From positions 1,054,001 through 1,118,000 of the forward strand of contig NZ_JAVDYC010000001.1 in the NCBI RefSeq assembly GCF_031458255.1: a DNA stretch of 64,000 nt, read 5' to 3'. Shown in pieces: positions 8,396-20,523 of this stretch; the stretch's first letter is position 1, and each line of letters starts with the position of its first letter. Position numbers and translations under genes: made by a program. The DNA comes from Catenuloplanes niger (GTDB lineage Bacteria; Actinomycetota; Actinomycetes; Mycobacteriales; Micromonosporaceae). The notes under the pieces were generated by a model. It was not told the DNA's origin. It saw only the letters and a program-made list of their open reading frames with translations, and ran no database searches.

Positions 8396-10405
8396 GTGGG
8401 CGATTTTCAGCAGTTCGTAGCGGACGTGACGAGGCGTCTGTCCGCGATGTCCGAGAGTGAGTTGTACGTCGTCGGGGACCACCTCGACCGTGACTCGATC
8501 TGGCTCACCTTCCTCGACTCCTTCCCGGCCGGCACCAATCCCCGGTTCCGGGAGCGTTCCGAGTACGACTGCTCGACCTGCCGCGGGTTCATCAAGAACG
8601 TCGGAAACGTCGTCGAGATCCGTGACGGGCGGATCCGTACCGTCTGGTCCGGGGTGTCCGCCGCCGACCCGGTGTTCTCGGTCGTCGCCGCCGCGCTCGA
8701 CGCGTTCGTCCGCACGCTGCCGCTGACCGGCGTGTTCCGCACCGCGGAGGCACAGTACGGGGCGAGGACGACCCGGACGCTGCGCGACGGCCGGGTCGAG
8801 ACGTGGCACCACCTGCACGGCCGGGTGGCGAAACGGCATCGCACCACGGACGTCGGCACGGCGCGGGGCACCTTCGACTCCGCGGTGCGGGTGTTCGAGC
8901 GTGGACTGGCGGAGCTGACCCCGCAGGCCCTGGACACCGTCGTCGACCTCATCGACGGCGACGCGCTCTACCGCGGCACGGAGCACCGCCGGGCCGTGAC
9001 CGAGTTCCGGACGCTGCAGCACCGATGGACGCGGGCGGCCGACCGGCGGGCCTTCGTGTTCGCCAACGCGGCGAACCCGGCGGCCCGGTTCCGCAACACG
9101 GTGATCGGCACCCTCGTCCAGGATCTCTCCGAGGGCGTCGACCTGGAGCGGGCGGTCCGGTCGTTCGAGACGAAGGTGGCGCCGCAGAACTACAAGCGCC
9201 CCACCGCGTTGATCACCCCGGCCATGGTCAAGGCCGCCATGCGGACCATCGACGAGCTGGGCATCGAGGAGTCGCTGGAGCGCCGCTTCGCCCGGCTGTC
9301 CGACGTGTCGGTCACCGACGTGCTGTGGGTCGACAACGACACCCAGCCGCGGATGAAGGACGGCCTCGAAGGGCTGCTGATGCGGGCGGCCACCAGCAGG
9401 CCGTCCACGGCGCGCGCCCGTGACGGGAAACCGGAGGAGATCCCCGTGGTCGCCTTCATGAAGGACGTCCTGCCCGGCGCCGCGACCATCGACCTGTGGG
9501 TGGCCAACAGCCACGAACCGCACTTCGTCAGCCTCACCACCGGCCGGCACCCGGCCGCCCCGCGGCTGTTCACCTGGGACAACGACTTCGCCTGGTCGTA
9601 CGGCGGCAACGTCACCGACTCGATCAAGGAGAGGGTCAAGCGGGCCGGCGGCAACGTCACCGGCAAGCTGCGGGTGAGCCTGTCCTGGTTCAATCACGAC
9701 GACCTCGACCTGCACGTGTTCGAGCCCAACGGCGACCACATCTGGTACCGGGAGAAGCGCAACAAACTCGACGTCGACATGAACGCGGGCGGGGCGTTCT
9801 CGCGCGAGCCGGTGGAGAACGTCACCTGGACCGGCATCATCCCCGACGGCGAGTACCGGATCGAGGTGAACCAGTACAACAAGCGGGAGAGCAACGACGT
9901 CGGCTTCGTGATCGAGACCGAGAGCAACGGGCGGATCGAGCACTACAGCCACGATCGGGCGGTCGGCCACAAGGACACCGTCGAGGTGGGCCGGATGACG
10001 GTCACCAACGAGGTGATCACCGATTTCCGGCCGGGCAGCGACATGCAGTCGGGCAGCACCGGAAAGGACCTGTGGGGAATCACCACCGAACAGTTCGTAC
10101 CGGTGTCCACCGTCATGTACTCGCCGAACTACTTCGACGGCAACGAGGTCGGCAACCGCCACTACTTCTTCATGCTGAAAGGGTGCGTGAACGACCAGCC
10201 GACCCGGGGCATCTACAACGAGTTCCTCCGCGGCGACCTGCAACCGCACCGCAAGGTCTTCGAGGTCCTCGGCGACCGCACCAAGTGCGAGCCGACCCCG
10301 GATCAGCTGTCCGGCCTCGGCTTCAGCTCCACCGTCCGCAACTCCGTGCTCGCCAAGGTGACCATGACCGGCGGCCGGCGTCGCCTCCTGAGCATCCAGT
10401 TCTGA
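8396..10405 (+). CDS. DUF2135/YfaP-like C-terminal domain protein, function unknown
   Basis: A 669-residue cytoplasmic-looking protein with no signal peptide or membrane helix. The GTG start at 8396 follows gaggagga at 8381-8388; the long upstream open frame is noncoding. The N-terminal third contains a CxxC element (YDCSTCRGFIKNVGN, ~60), then charged helical sequence. Residues ~418-525 form a beta-rich module with KLRVSLSWFNHDDLDLHVF, DVDMNAGGAFSREPVENV and GEYRIEVNQYNKRE, which is the DUF2135/YfaP signature (acidic DLDLHV plus DMNAGG). The last ~140 residues look like a further folded domain. From memory, similar proteins occur in large phages and sporadically in bacterial chromosomes; this needs a search. 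It forms an operon with the 131-residue gene 31 bp downstream. Function unknown. Confidence 0.75.
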   Translation: MGDFQQFVADVTRRLSAMSESELYVVGDHLDRDSIWLTFLDSFPAGTNPRFRERSEYDCSTCRGFIKNVGNVVEIRDGRIRTVWSGVSAADPVFSVVAAALDAFVRTLPLTGVFRTAEAQYGARTTRTLRDGRVETWHHLHGRVAKRHRTTDVGTARGTFDSAVRVFERGLAELTPQALDTVVDLIDGDALYRGTEHRRAVTEFRTLQHRWTRAADRRAFVFANAANPAARFRNTVIGTLVQDLSEGVDLERAVRSFETKVAPQNYKRPTALITPAMVKAAMRTIDELGIEESLERRFARLSDVSVTDVLWVDNDTQPRMKDGLEGLLMRAATSRPSTARARDGKPEEIPVVAFMKDVLPGAATIDLWVANSHEPHFVSLTTGRHPAAPRLFTWDNDFAWSYGGNVTDSIKERVKRAGGNVTGKLRVSLSWFNHDDLDLHVFEPNGDHIWYREKRNKLDVDMNAGGAFSREPVENVTWTGIIPDGEYRIEVNQYNKRESNDVGFVIETESNGRIEHYSHDRAVGHKDTVEVGRMTVTNEVITDFRPGSDMQSGSTGKDLWGITTEQFVPVSTVMYSPNYFDGNEVGNRHYFFMLKGCVNDQPTRGIYNEFLRGDLQPHRKVFEVLGDRTKCEPTPDQLSGLGFSSTVRNSVLAKVTMTGGRRRLLSIQF

Positions 10406-10436
10406 ACACCCGCCCCCGACACAGGAAGAAACCGTC

Positions 10437-10832
10437 ATGAACATCTTCGAGAAGGCCACCCGGGAGAAGTTCCGCTACCCGTCGGCCAAGGGCCAGCTGA
10501 CCACGGAGCAACTGTGGGAGCTTCCGCTGACCGCGAAGTCCGGCTTCAGCCTCGACGAGGTGGCCAAGGCCGTCAACGCCGAACTCAAGGCCGTCGACAC
10601 CGAGTCGTTCGTGGCCACCGAGACCAACCCGGCCAAGGCGACCCTGGAGACCAAGCTGGAGATCGTCAAGCACGTCATCGCCGTCCGCATCGCGGATGAC
10701 CGGGCGGCGAAGGCGGCGGCGGCCAACAAGCTGGAGAAGGAGAAGCTGCTGGAGATCCTGGGCCGCAAGCAGGACGCGGCCCTGGAGAACCTGACCGAGG
10801 CAGAACTGCTGGCCCGGATCAACAACCTGTAG
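10437..10832 (+). CDS. small phage-type protein partnered with the DUF2135-like gene
   Basis: A 131-residue acidic/basic alternating protein with no export signal. The first half reads like a compact domain (FRYPSAKGQLTTEQLWELPL, then GFSLDEVAKAVNAELK). The C-terminal half is rich in Lys, Glu and Ala, probably a helical coil (AAAANKLEKEKLLEILG), ending in a short helix (ELLARINNL). Proteins with the TTEQLW-LPL and AVNAELK elements are known to me as small hypothetical genes in many phages and some bacteria, with no assigned role. A ribosome site (caggaagaa) precedes ATG 10438-area start at 10437. It lies 31 bp after the large gene and is followed by a strong hairpin, so the two form one transcription unit. 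Confidence 0.75.
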   Translation: MNIFEKATREKFRYPSAKGQLTTEQLWELPLTAKSGFSLDEVAKAVNAELKAVDTESFVATETNPAKATLETKLEIVKHVIAVRIADDRAAKAAAANKLEKEKLLEILGRKQDAALENLTEAELLARINNL

Positions 10833-10837
10833 CGGGC

Positions 10838-10869
10838 GGGTCAGCACACGTCACCGACGGTGCTGACCC
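10838..10869 (+). terminator. stem-loop after the two-gene DUF2135 unit
   Basis: A perfect 10-bp stem (gggtcagcac and its complement). The 12-base interior itself can pair cgtc/gacg. It starts five bases after the stop codon of the small gene. Confidence 0.75.
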
Positions 10870-11175
10870 ACGACTGCCGCGCACCGGGCATGCCGAGATC
10901 CGTGCTCGCCCGGCTCCCGTACCTCGTTCCCGGCCCGCACCGGGGAGCAACGGGCCGGGCTGCTCCGCTACATCCCGCGGGTCCGAGCCGTCGGAGGCGG
11001 CGCCGGGCCGTACGCGCGCGACGGTTAGGACGTTCGAGGCGACCATCGGGTCACCGGATTCGTCCGCCGGTACCGCAGGCCCGGCGCTGACCGGGTTCGG
11101 TCTGTCGCGGATGTTCCGAGGACGAGTCGCCGTGGTCCAAGTCGCGGCGCGGCCGGTCTCACTAGCCTTCCCGCC
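10870..11175. other. noncoding spacer upstream of the SDR pseudogene
   Basis: About 300 bases with no supportable gene on either strand; open frames are arginine/proline-rich shadows. It presumably once carried the promoter of the short-chain dehydrogenase whose remnant follows. No operator-like dyad was recognised. Confidence 0.4.
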
Positions 11176-11635
11176 ATGAGTACGCTCGCCATCGTCGGCG
11201 CGGGTTCCCTGATGGGCCGCGCCATCGCACATAGGTTCGCCGCAGAGGGCTTCGACATCGCGCTGATCGCACGGGACAGGGACCGGCTGGAGTCGATCGC
11301 GGAGAGCATCCCCGACGGGCGCGTCGGCGTCTTCCCGGCGGACCGGTGCCGTGTCGAGCCGCATGGTGGTGCCTCAGATCTCCAACGTCGCCATCGCCGT
11401 CTCCGCCCTGCGCAGCTATGCCCTGAACCTGAACGCCGGGCTGGCGGGCAGCGGTGTCTTCGCCGCGCACGTGTCGATCGCCGCCAACATCGGTCAGGGA
11501 CGCCCCCGGTCCGAGCCGGACGTCATCGCCGAGGAGTACTGGAGGCTGCACGTCGCGCGCGATCAGGCGGACTTCTACTACCACGACCTGGACGACACCC
11601 CTCCGGTGCTGTCCGACAGGTACACCGTGGGCTGA
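11176..11635 (+). pseudogene. short-chain dehydrogenase/reductase with internal deletion and frame change
   Basis: The first 55 residues are an SDR Rossmann start (STLAIVGAGSLMGRAIAHRF, then LIARDRDRLESIAESIPDG). The last ~95 residues, in the +1 frame from about 11345, are an SDR C-terminus (ISNVAIAVSALRSYALNLNA, then GSGVFAAHVSIAANIG). Roughly 90-100 residues, including the catalytic Tyr-Lys region, are missing between them, and the frame changes at about 11343-11350. A deletion that removed the middle of the gene explains both. It cannot make an active enzyme. The start ATG is at 11176 and the stop at 11633-11635. Confidence 0.8.
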
Positions 11636-11664
11636 GACGTGACCGCAGCCGCGGCGGACAACGG

Positions 11665-12534
11665 TCACCGGAGCGTGGCGCTCGGCGCGTGACCGAAGCG
11701 CTTCTTGAAGGCGCGCGTGAGGTGGCTGCCGTCCGCGAAATGCCATCGTGCGGCGACCTCCGTGATGGTCAGCGTCCCCGCGGCCACATCACGCCGCGCG
11801 CGGTCCAGACGACGGTGCCGAATGTACGAGGCCACGCTCTCCCCGGTCCGGGCGAACGCGCGCTGCAGCGTACGCACGGAAACGTTGAACTCCCGTGCGA
11901 GCGTCACGGCGGACAGTTCGCGATCGAGGAGCCGGCTGTCCGCCAGCCGTTTCGCCGCCTCCGCCAGCGCCGGTGCGAGCAAGGGCTCCACGTCGTCGAA
12001 CGCCCCTCGCGGCACCGCGCCGGCCAACTCGACGAGGGTGTCGCGTGCGGCTTGCAGCCCGGCCGGACCGAGCGTCGTACTCATCGTGCGCACCATCTCG
12101 GCGTGTGCGGCCACCATCCGGATCTCCGGGGTCGACGCGGCGCCGCAGGCCGTCGGCGCGGCGAGGGCACCGGCCGGCATCACGATGTGCAGGGAGTTGG
12201 CGCCGGGTTCGGAGTGGAAACGCTCCAGCGCGCCGCGATGCAGCAGGAACTCGCCGGCCCGTACGGTCCGGGTGACGCCGTGGCGTTCCTCCAGCGCCCA
12301 GGCACCCTGGCGGACGATCCACAGGCGCACCTTGCCGGCGCTGACGTCGGGCAACTTCGCGGTGTTGAACGCGGGCGCGTCCCGCACACTGCTGATGGCC
12401 ACGTCATGGACCCGGGACGCCAGGATCGTGCCCCGGAAACCGGCGACGGTCGACGGGGTGAACGCCGGCAGCCGGAAGCTCTCGCCCATCACCGCGGCCC
12501 ACCGGCGACGAAAGGAGTCGAGGGCCGAACTCAT
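11665..12534 (-). CDS. AraC-family transcriptional regulator
   Basis: A 289-residue regulator with an N-terminal cupin-type ligand domain (AraC_binding_2-like, FRGTILASRVHDVAISSVRD) and a C-terminal double helix-turn-helix. The second half reads LAREFNVSVRTLQRAFARTG and VAARWHFADGSHLTRAFKKR, the canonical AraC/XylS DNA-binding signature ending at the C-terminus. The start at ATG 12534 (MSSALDSFRRRW) gives normal family length; the longer upstream frame is low-quality. It is convergent with the SDR pseudogene and downstream of the GH95-esterase operon, separated from it by a hairpin. It may have regulated the SDR, a common pairing, but this is inference. Confidence 0.9.
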   Translation of the reverse strand: MSSALDSFRRRWAAVMGESFRLPAFTPSTVAGFRGTILASRVHDVAISSVRDAPAFNTAKLPDVSAGKVRLWIVRQGAWALEERHGVTRTVRAGEFLLHRGALERFHSEPGANSLHIVMPAGALAAPTACGAASTPEIRMVAAHAEMVRTMSTTLGPAGLQAARDTLVELAGAVPRGAFDDVEPLLAPALAEAAKRLADSRLLDRELSAVTLAREFNVSVRTLQRAFARTGESVASYIRHRRLDRARRDVAAGTLTITEVAARWHFADGSHLTRAFKKRFGHAPSATLR

Positions 12535-12649
12535 GGAGCGAAGATACTGCGCGGGCGCGGACGGGCTGGCGATGTCGTCACCACCTCGATAGACGCCACC
12601 GGCGGTGGATGCGGACGTCGCCTCAGCGACACACCGGGGAACGAGGTGA

Positions 12650-12687
12650 GGGCGGTCGCCGGCCGAGGGCACGGCCGACGACCGCCC
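12650..12687 (-). terminator. stem-loop after the esterase gene
   Basis: A 9-bp outer stem (gggcggtcg with cgaccgccc) enclosing further ggcc pairing, immediately downstream of the esterase stop codon on the minus strand and before the AraC start region. Confidence 0.65.
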
Positions 12688-12694
12688 GCCGGGG

Positions 12695-13813
12695 TCAGGC
12701 GAACTGGGGGTTCTGCGCGGCACAGCCGTTGTTGCGCACGAACGTGTCGCGCAGCGCCCGGCCCTGGGCGATGGACAGCACGTTGTCGCTGATGCCGTGC
12801 AGGCCGAAGTAGGCGATCGGCTGCGTGCCGCCGCTGCATCCGCTGATCTGCCCGCCGGCGATCACCGCGACCGCGCGGAACACCCCGGCCCGGGCGCAGG
12901 CGAGCGCGTAGCTCATGCCGCCGCCCCAGCTGAAGCCGGTCGCGAACCGCTGGGCCGGGTTGATGCACAGCTCGCCGTCGAGCCGCCGGATCATGTCGTC
13001 GACGAAGGTGACGTCCTCACCGCCGGCGTTGCCCCAGCCGTTGCCCAGCCCCTGCGGTGCGACCAGGACGGCGCTGTTGTTCGACTGCTCCTGCTGGCCG
13101 TAGTAGGACCAGGGCGTGCCGCTGGTGCCGCCGGAGGAGACGTCCTGCATGGTCCCGCCCCGCCAGTGAAAGGCGAAGATCAGCCGGTACGGGCGGGTGG
13201 CGTCGTATCCGGCCGGGACCCGCAGCGTGTACGAGCGGTTCTTGCCGTTGCTGGAGATGGTGTGGACGCCGCCGGCCGGGGGTGTGCGGCCGCACCCGCT
13301 GCCGGCCGGGGGCGGTGTGGTGCCGCCGCCGGCCACCCGGGCGAGCTGCCACTGCTGGTTGGCGCCGTTCCAGTCGGTGTACTGCACCACGCGGGCGCCG
13401 TCGGTGGTGGCGGCGCCCTGCACCTCGACGGCCTTGCCGCTGTGCCGGGCGATCAGCCGCACCTGGCCGCCGTCCGAGTCGGCCAGCCGGAACTGCTGGT
13501 GGGTGGCGTCGGTGTCCGACCACTGCACGAGCGCGGTGCCGTCGGCGGTGGCGGCGTCGGAGACGTCGAGCACCTTGCCGGAGTGCCGCGCCTTCAGCCG
13601 GTAGAAGCCGCCGCCGGAGTCGACGAACTGCCACTGCTGGTTGGTGCCGTCGTGTCGGGTCCACTGTGCCAGGGCCGCGCCGTCGGTGGTGGCCGCGCCG
13701 GACACGTCGAGTGCCTTGCCGCTGCCCCGGTTCACCAGCACGTACCAGGCGGTGGGGTCGACGGTCGCGGCCGCGGCCGGTGGCGCCACCGCGACCAGCG
13801 TGCCGGCGGCCAC
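12695..13813 (-). CDS. secreted ricin-lectin (CBM13-like) plus PHB-depolymerase/feruloyl-esterase-like protein, signal peptide out of frame
   Basis: The N-terminal ~130 residues are three ricin B beta-trefoil repeats (each with GKALDVSG-, GKVLDVSD- or GKAVEVQG- and QQW/QQF elements). A Pro/Gly linker follows, then an LpqC/PHB-depolymerase-type alpha/beta hydrolase with nucleophile elbow GFSWGGG and late histidine in FGLHGISD. Such enzymes cleave ester side groups of plant polysaccharides, with the lectin domain anchoring to glycan. The intact frame begins only at GTG 13813, giving a signal that is too short. A better start, ATG 13874 with ggagaggaag upstream, lies one base out of frame. Dropping one C of the five-base run at 13863-13867 restores MTSPIRGARRRWTVTAAVLT, a proper signal peptide. 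It follows the GH95 stop by 22 bp, so the two are one operon. Confidence 0.85.
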   Translation of the reverse strand: MAAGTLVAVAPPAAAATVDPTAWYVLVNRGSGKALDVSGAATTDGAALAQWTRHDGTNQQWQFVDSGGGFYRLKARHSGKVLDVSDAATADGTALVQWSDTDATHQQFRLADSDGGQVRLIARHSGKAVEVQGAATTDGARVVQYTDWNGANQQWQLARVAGGGTTPPPAGSGCGRTPPAGGVHTISSNGKNRSYTLRVPAGYDATRPYRLIFAFHWRGGTMQDVSSGGTSGTPWSYYGQQEQSNNSAVLVAPQGLGNGWGNAGGEDVTFVDDMIRRLDGELCINPAQRFATGFSWGGGMSYALACARAGVFRAVAVIAGGQISGCSGGTQPIAYFGLHGISDNVLSIAQGRALRDTFVRNNGCAAQNPQFA

Positions 13814-13896
13814 GGTGAGGACGGCGGCGGTGACCGTCCATCGGCGGCGGGCTCCTCGGATCGGGGGATGTCATGCGCTGCTTCCTCTCCGGTCGA

Positions 13897-16320
13897 TCAG
13901 GAACGGGTCGCGCCGGACCGGGATGCCCGGTACGTGTGTCCGGCCTGAACGGCGAACGCGATCACGTCCGTCTCGGGCCGGGTGGTGGCGGGCGTGCCGC
14001 CGCCGGTCAGGTCGGTGAGCGTGTGACCGCCGGTGAACAGCCGCGCCCGCAGCCGTACGGTGCCGTCCCGGTCGGCCCGGACGGTGAACTCGTCGGCCTG
14101 CCCGCCGCTCCACGCCATCGCCACGGTGTAACCGTCCCGCCCGCGCAGGCCGGTGACCCGCCCGGTGGGCCAGGCCGCGGGCAGTGCCGGCAGCAGGTGC
14201 AGCTCGCCCAGGTGGCTGTGCAGCAGCATCTCGGCGATGCCGGCGGTGGCCCCGAAGTTGCCGTCGATCTGGAACGGCGGGTGCAGGTCGAACATGTTGG
14301 GCGCCAGCCGGTCCGTGCGCACCAGGTCGCGCAGCAGCTTGTGGGCGCGGGCCGCGTCCTCCAGCCGGGCCCAGAAATTGATCTTCCAGGCGAGCGACCA
14401 GCCGGTCCCGTCGTCGCCGCGCAGTTCCAGGGTGCGGCGGGCGGCCTCGTGCAGCTGCGGGGTGCCGCGCCGGGAGATCTGGTTGCTCGGGTGCAGGCCG
14501 TAGAGGTGCGAGACGTGCCGGTGGGTGCGCTCGGTCTCCACCCAGTCGGCCAGCCACTCCTGGACGTTGCCGCGCGAGCCGACCCGCGTCGGGGGCAGCC
14601 GGTCACGGGCCGCGCGAACCCGGGCGCGCAGGTCGGTGTCGGTGGCCAGCACCTCGGCGGCCCGGTCGCAGGCGTCGAAGAGGTCCCGCAGGATCTGGTT
14701 GTCCATGGTGGGCCCGGCGCAGACGCTGACGTCCGGGTGGTGCGGCAGCTCCGGCGAGTTCGACGGGTTGGTCACCAGGTAACCGTGGGCCGGGTCGGTG
14801 ACCAGCGTGTCCAGGAAGAACTGGGCGGCGCCGCGCAGGGCCGGGTAGTTCGCGCGCAGGAACTCGGCGTCGCCGGTGAACCGGTAGTGCTCCCAGATCA
14901 GCGTGGCCAGCCAGGCGCCGCCGGTCTGCCACATGCCCCACAGCGCGCCGTCGACGACGGAGGAGCCGCGCCACGCGTCCGTGTTGTGGTGCGCGACCCA
15001 GCCGCCCGCGTTGTACTGCGCGCGGGCGGTGCGGGCGCCGGTCACCGTCAGGTCCTTGATCATGGCGAACACCGGGAGCTGGCACTCGGCGAGGTTGGTG
15101 GGGCCGGCCGGCCAGTAGTTCATCGGCAGGTTCGCGTTGAGCGTGTACTTCGAGTCCCAGGACGGCGCCATCTGGTCGTTCCAGATGCCCTGGAGGTTGG
15201 CCGGCTGGGTGCCCGGCCGCGACGAGCTGATCAGCAGGTAGCGGCCGTACTGGAAGAGCAGCGCGGCGAACTGCGGGTCGTCCTGGGCGGCGTGCCGGGC
15301 GATCCGCACGTCGGTGGCCTGGCCGGCCGCGGTCGTCCGGCCGAGGTCGATCGTGACCCGGCCGAACAGCGCCTGGTAGTCGGCCAGGTGCCGGGCGCGC
15401 AGCCGGTCGTGCCCGGCGGCGCGGGCGGCGGCCAGCCGGTTGCGGGCGACGCCCTGGTAGTCGCCGTTGACGGTGCGGAAGTCGACGTAGCTGGAGCCGA
15501 TCGAGATCAGCAGCGTCACGGCCGTGGCGCCGGTGACCCGCAGCGTGCCGCCGGAACCGGTGACGGTGCCGCCGTCGGTGATCGCCTGGGCCAGCGCGAG
15601 GAAGCGGACGCTGCCGGCGATGCCCTCCATGCTGCCGGAGATGCCGTCCAGCGCGATCGTCGTGCCGTCCGGGCTGGCGACCGTGGTGCGTTGCGGGCTG
15701 TCGAAGGCGGCCGTGACGGTGAGCGCGTTCGCCCGGTCGGCGGTCAGGCGCACCACGATCACCTGGTCGGGCGCGCTGGCGAACACCTCGCGCCGGTAGC
15801 GCACGCCGCCGGCGAGGTAGGTCAGCGCGGCGGTCGCGGTCGTGAGGTCCAGGGTGCGCGCGTACTGCGTGACCGTCCCGGGCGCCGGGAAGGTCAGCCG
15901 CAGGTTGCCCACCGGCTGGTAGGCAAGCTGGCCGCCCGGGCTGCCCAGCATCGTCTGGTTGATCAGGTTCTGTGCCTGGCTCCACTGGTCGGCGAAGACC
16001 AGCCGGCGGATGTCGGCCAGCGCGGCCGCGCCCCGGGGGTTGGCGGAGTCGTAGGGCCCGCCGGCCCAGACGGTGTCCTCGTTGAGCTGCAGCCGCTCGG
16101 CATCGACGTTGCCGAACACCATGGCGCCCAGGCGGCCGTTGCCGATCGGCAGCGCGCGCAGCCAGTCGGTGCCGGCCGGGCCGTCGTAGCGCAGCACCAG
16201 ATCGTCCGCGGCCGCGGACGGACCGGTGCCGTGGGCCGCGCTCCGCCCGGGCGGGGTCAGCGCGGCGCCGGCGCCGACCGCACCGGCGGCGAGCAGGTGC
16301 CGTCGTGTCACTGCGCTCAT
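13897..16320 (-). CDS. glycoside hydrolase family 95 (alpha-L-fucosidase/galactosidase), Tat-exported
   Basis: An 807-residue exported enzyme. The start carries a twin-arginine signal (VTRRHLLAAGAVGAGAAL). The N-terminal beta domain has WLRALPIGNGRLGAMVFG and LNEDTVWAGGPYD. The (alpha/alpha)6 domain has LNANLPMNYWPAGPTN (~390, matching the paired asparagines of GH95), the glutamate in TNPSNSPE (~520, matching the general acid) and the aspartate in FQIDGNFGATAG (~684). All GH95 catalytic positions known from AfcA are therefore present. The family removes alpha-1,2-fucose or alpha-L-galactose from glycans. The start is ATG 16320, since ggag is placed correctly; an upstream ATG at 16338 overlaps that site. 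First gene of an operon with the lectin-esterase. Confidence 0.93.
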   Translation of the reverse strand: MSAVTRRHLLAAGAVGAGAALTPPGRSAAHGTGPSAAADDLVLRYDGPAGTDWLRALPIGNGRLGAMVFGNVDAERLQLNEDTVWAGGPYDSANPRGAAALADIRRLVFADQWSQAQNLINQTMLGSPGGQLAYQPVGNLRLTFPAPGTVTQYARTLDLTTATAALTYLAGGVRYRREVFASAPDQVIVVRLTADRANALTVTAAFDSPQRTTVASPDGTTIALDGISGSMEGIAGSVRFLALAQAITDGGTVTGSGGTLRVTGATAVTLLISIGSSYVDFRTVNGDYQGVARNRLAAARAAGHDRLRARHLADYQALFGRVTIDLGRTTAAGQATDVRIARHAAQDDPQFAALLFQYGRYLLISSSRPGTQPANLQGIWNDQMAPSWDSKYTLNANLPMNYWPAGPTNLAECQLPVFAMIKDLTVTGARTARAQYNAGGWVAHHNTDAWRGSSVVDGALWGMWQTGGAWLATLIWEHYRFTGDAEFLRANYPALRGAAQFFLDTLVTDPAHGYLVTNPSNSPELPHHPDVSVCAGPTMDNQILRDLFDACDRAAEVLATDTDLRARVRAARDRLPPTRVGSRGNVQEWLADWVETERTHRHVSHLYGLHPSNQISRRGTPQLHEAARRTLELRGDDGTGWSLAWKINFWARLEDAARAHKLLRDLVRTDRLAPNMFDLHPPFQIDGNFGATAGIAEMLLHSHLGELHLLPALPAAWPTGRVTGLRGRDGYTVAMAWSGGQADEFTVRADRDGTVRLRARLFTGGHTLTDLTGGGTPATTRPETDVIAFAVQAGHTYRASRSGATRS

Positions 16321-16352
16321 GAGGATCTCCAAATCCATTGGCTTGCATCGAT

Positions 16353-16369
16353 GTTAGCCATCACATAAC
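16353..16369. promoter_or_regulatory. candidate operator dyad in the GH95 promoter region
   Basis: GTTA and TAAC half-sites separated by nine bases, in a locally AT-richer stretch 33 bases upstream of the GH95 start. LacI-family operators for sugar-utilisation genes often have this look. The match is short and the site is only a candidate. Confidence 0.25.
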
Positions 16370-16855
16370 GGCCGTCAAATCGTCACCGCCATGGGCAAAA
16401 TATCGACGTTAATCGACGCCAAAAAAGTGTTGTCCACGCCGCTCCACATTGGTCGCGAAGCGTACCGCTGGAGACGTTTCAGCTGTTGGAAGTGGATTCC
16501 GGAAAACAATGGCCCTGCGGACATCAATGCAGAGAAAGCCGCTTGATATCGACACTCCTTATTGGATGCGACGAACCGCAGAGCCGCGACGTCTCCCGCC
16601 TGCCATCGCCGGCCCGCCGAGATGCTCCCGGCCGCCGGCAGGGATGTGAGCCGCGCCACCTCGTTCAGCATGAGGCTCGTGGATCGGTCGGGGCTGGTGC
16701 TCGAATACACCCGAGGGCCGACGAGCGTCGTTTGTACAGGTCTCGGTGCTTATCCGGCTCCGGTCGACTTCCGGAGCGCGGATGGGGGGAACGCGGATGC
16801 GGCGTCCGGTGCCCCCGGGAGGAGCGGACGTGGCACGGAGAAGACGGAGCGTGGG
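16370..16855. other. AT-richer intergenic region between GH95 and the LAL regulator
   Basis: Nearly 490 bases without a gene. The left half (to ~16570) is clearly less GC-rich than its surroundings and has few long open frames. It holds a short direct repeat of atcgacg (about 16403 and 16413). The right half is shadow sequence leading to a ribosome-site-like ggagcgtggg before 16856. It should contain the divergent promoters for the GH95 operon and the LuxR-type regulator. Confidence 0.4.
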
Positions 16856-20514
<3,659 letters not shown>

Positions 20515-20523
20515 GAGTCCGAC

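Noticed and set aside
8360-10459. 699-codon minus-strand frame opposite the DUF2135 gene
   Set aside because: Antisense shadow; the plus strand has ribosome site, motifs and operon structure.
16399-16425. Short direct repeat atcgacg upstream of the LAL regulator
   Set aside because: Seven bases only; likely chance in this composition.
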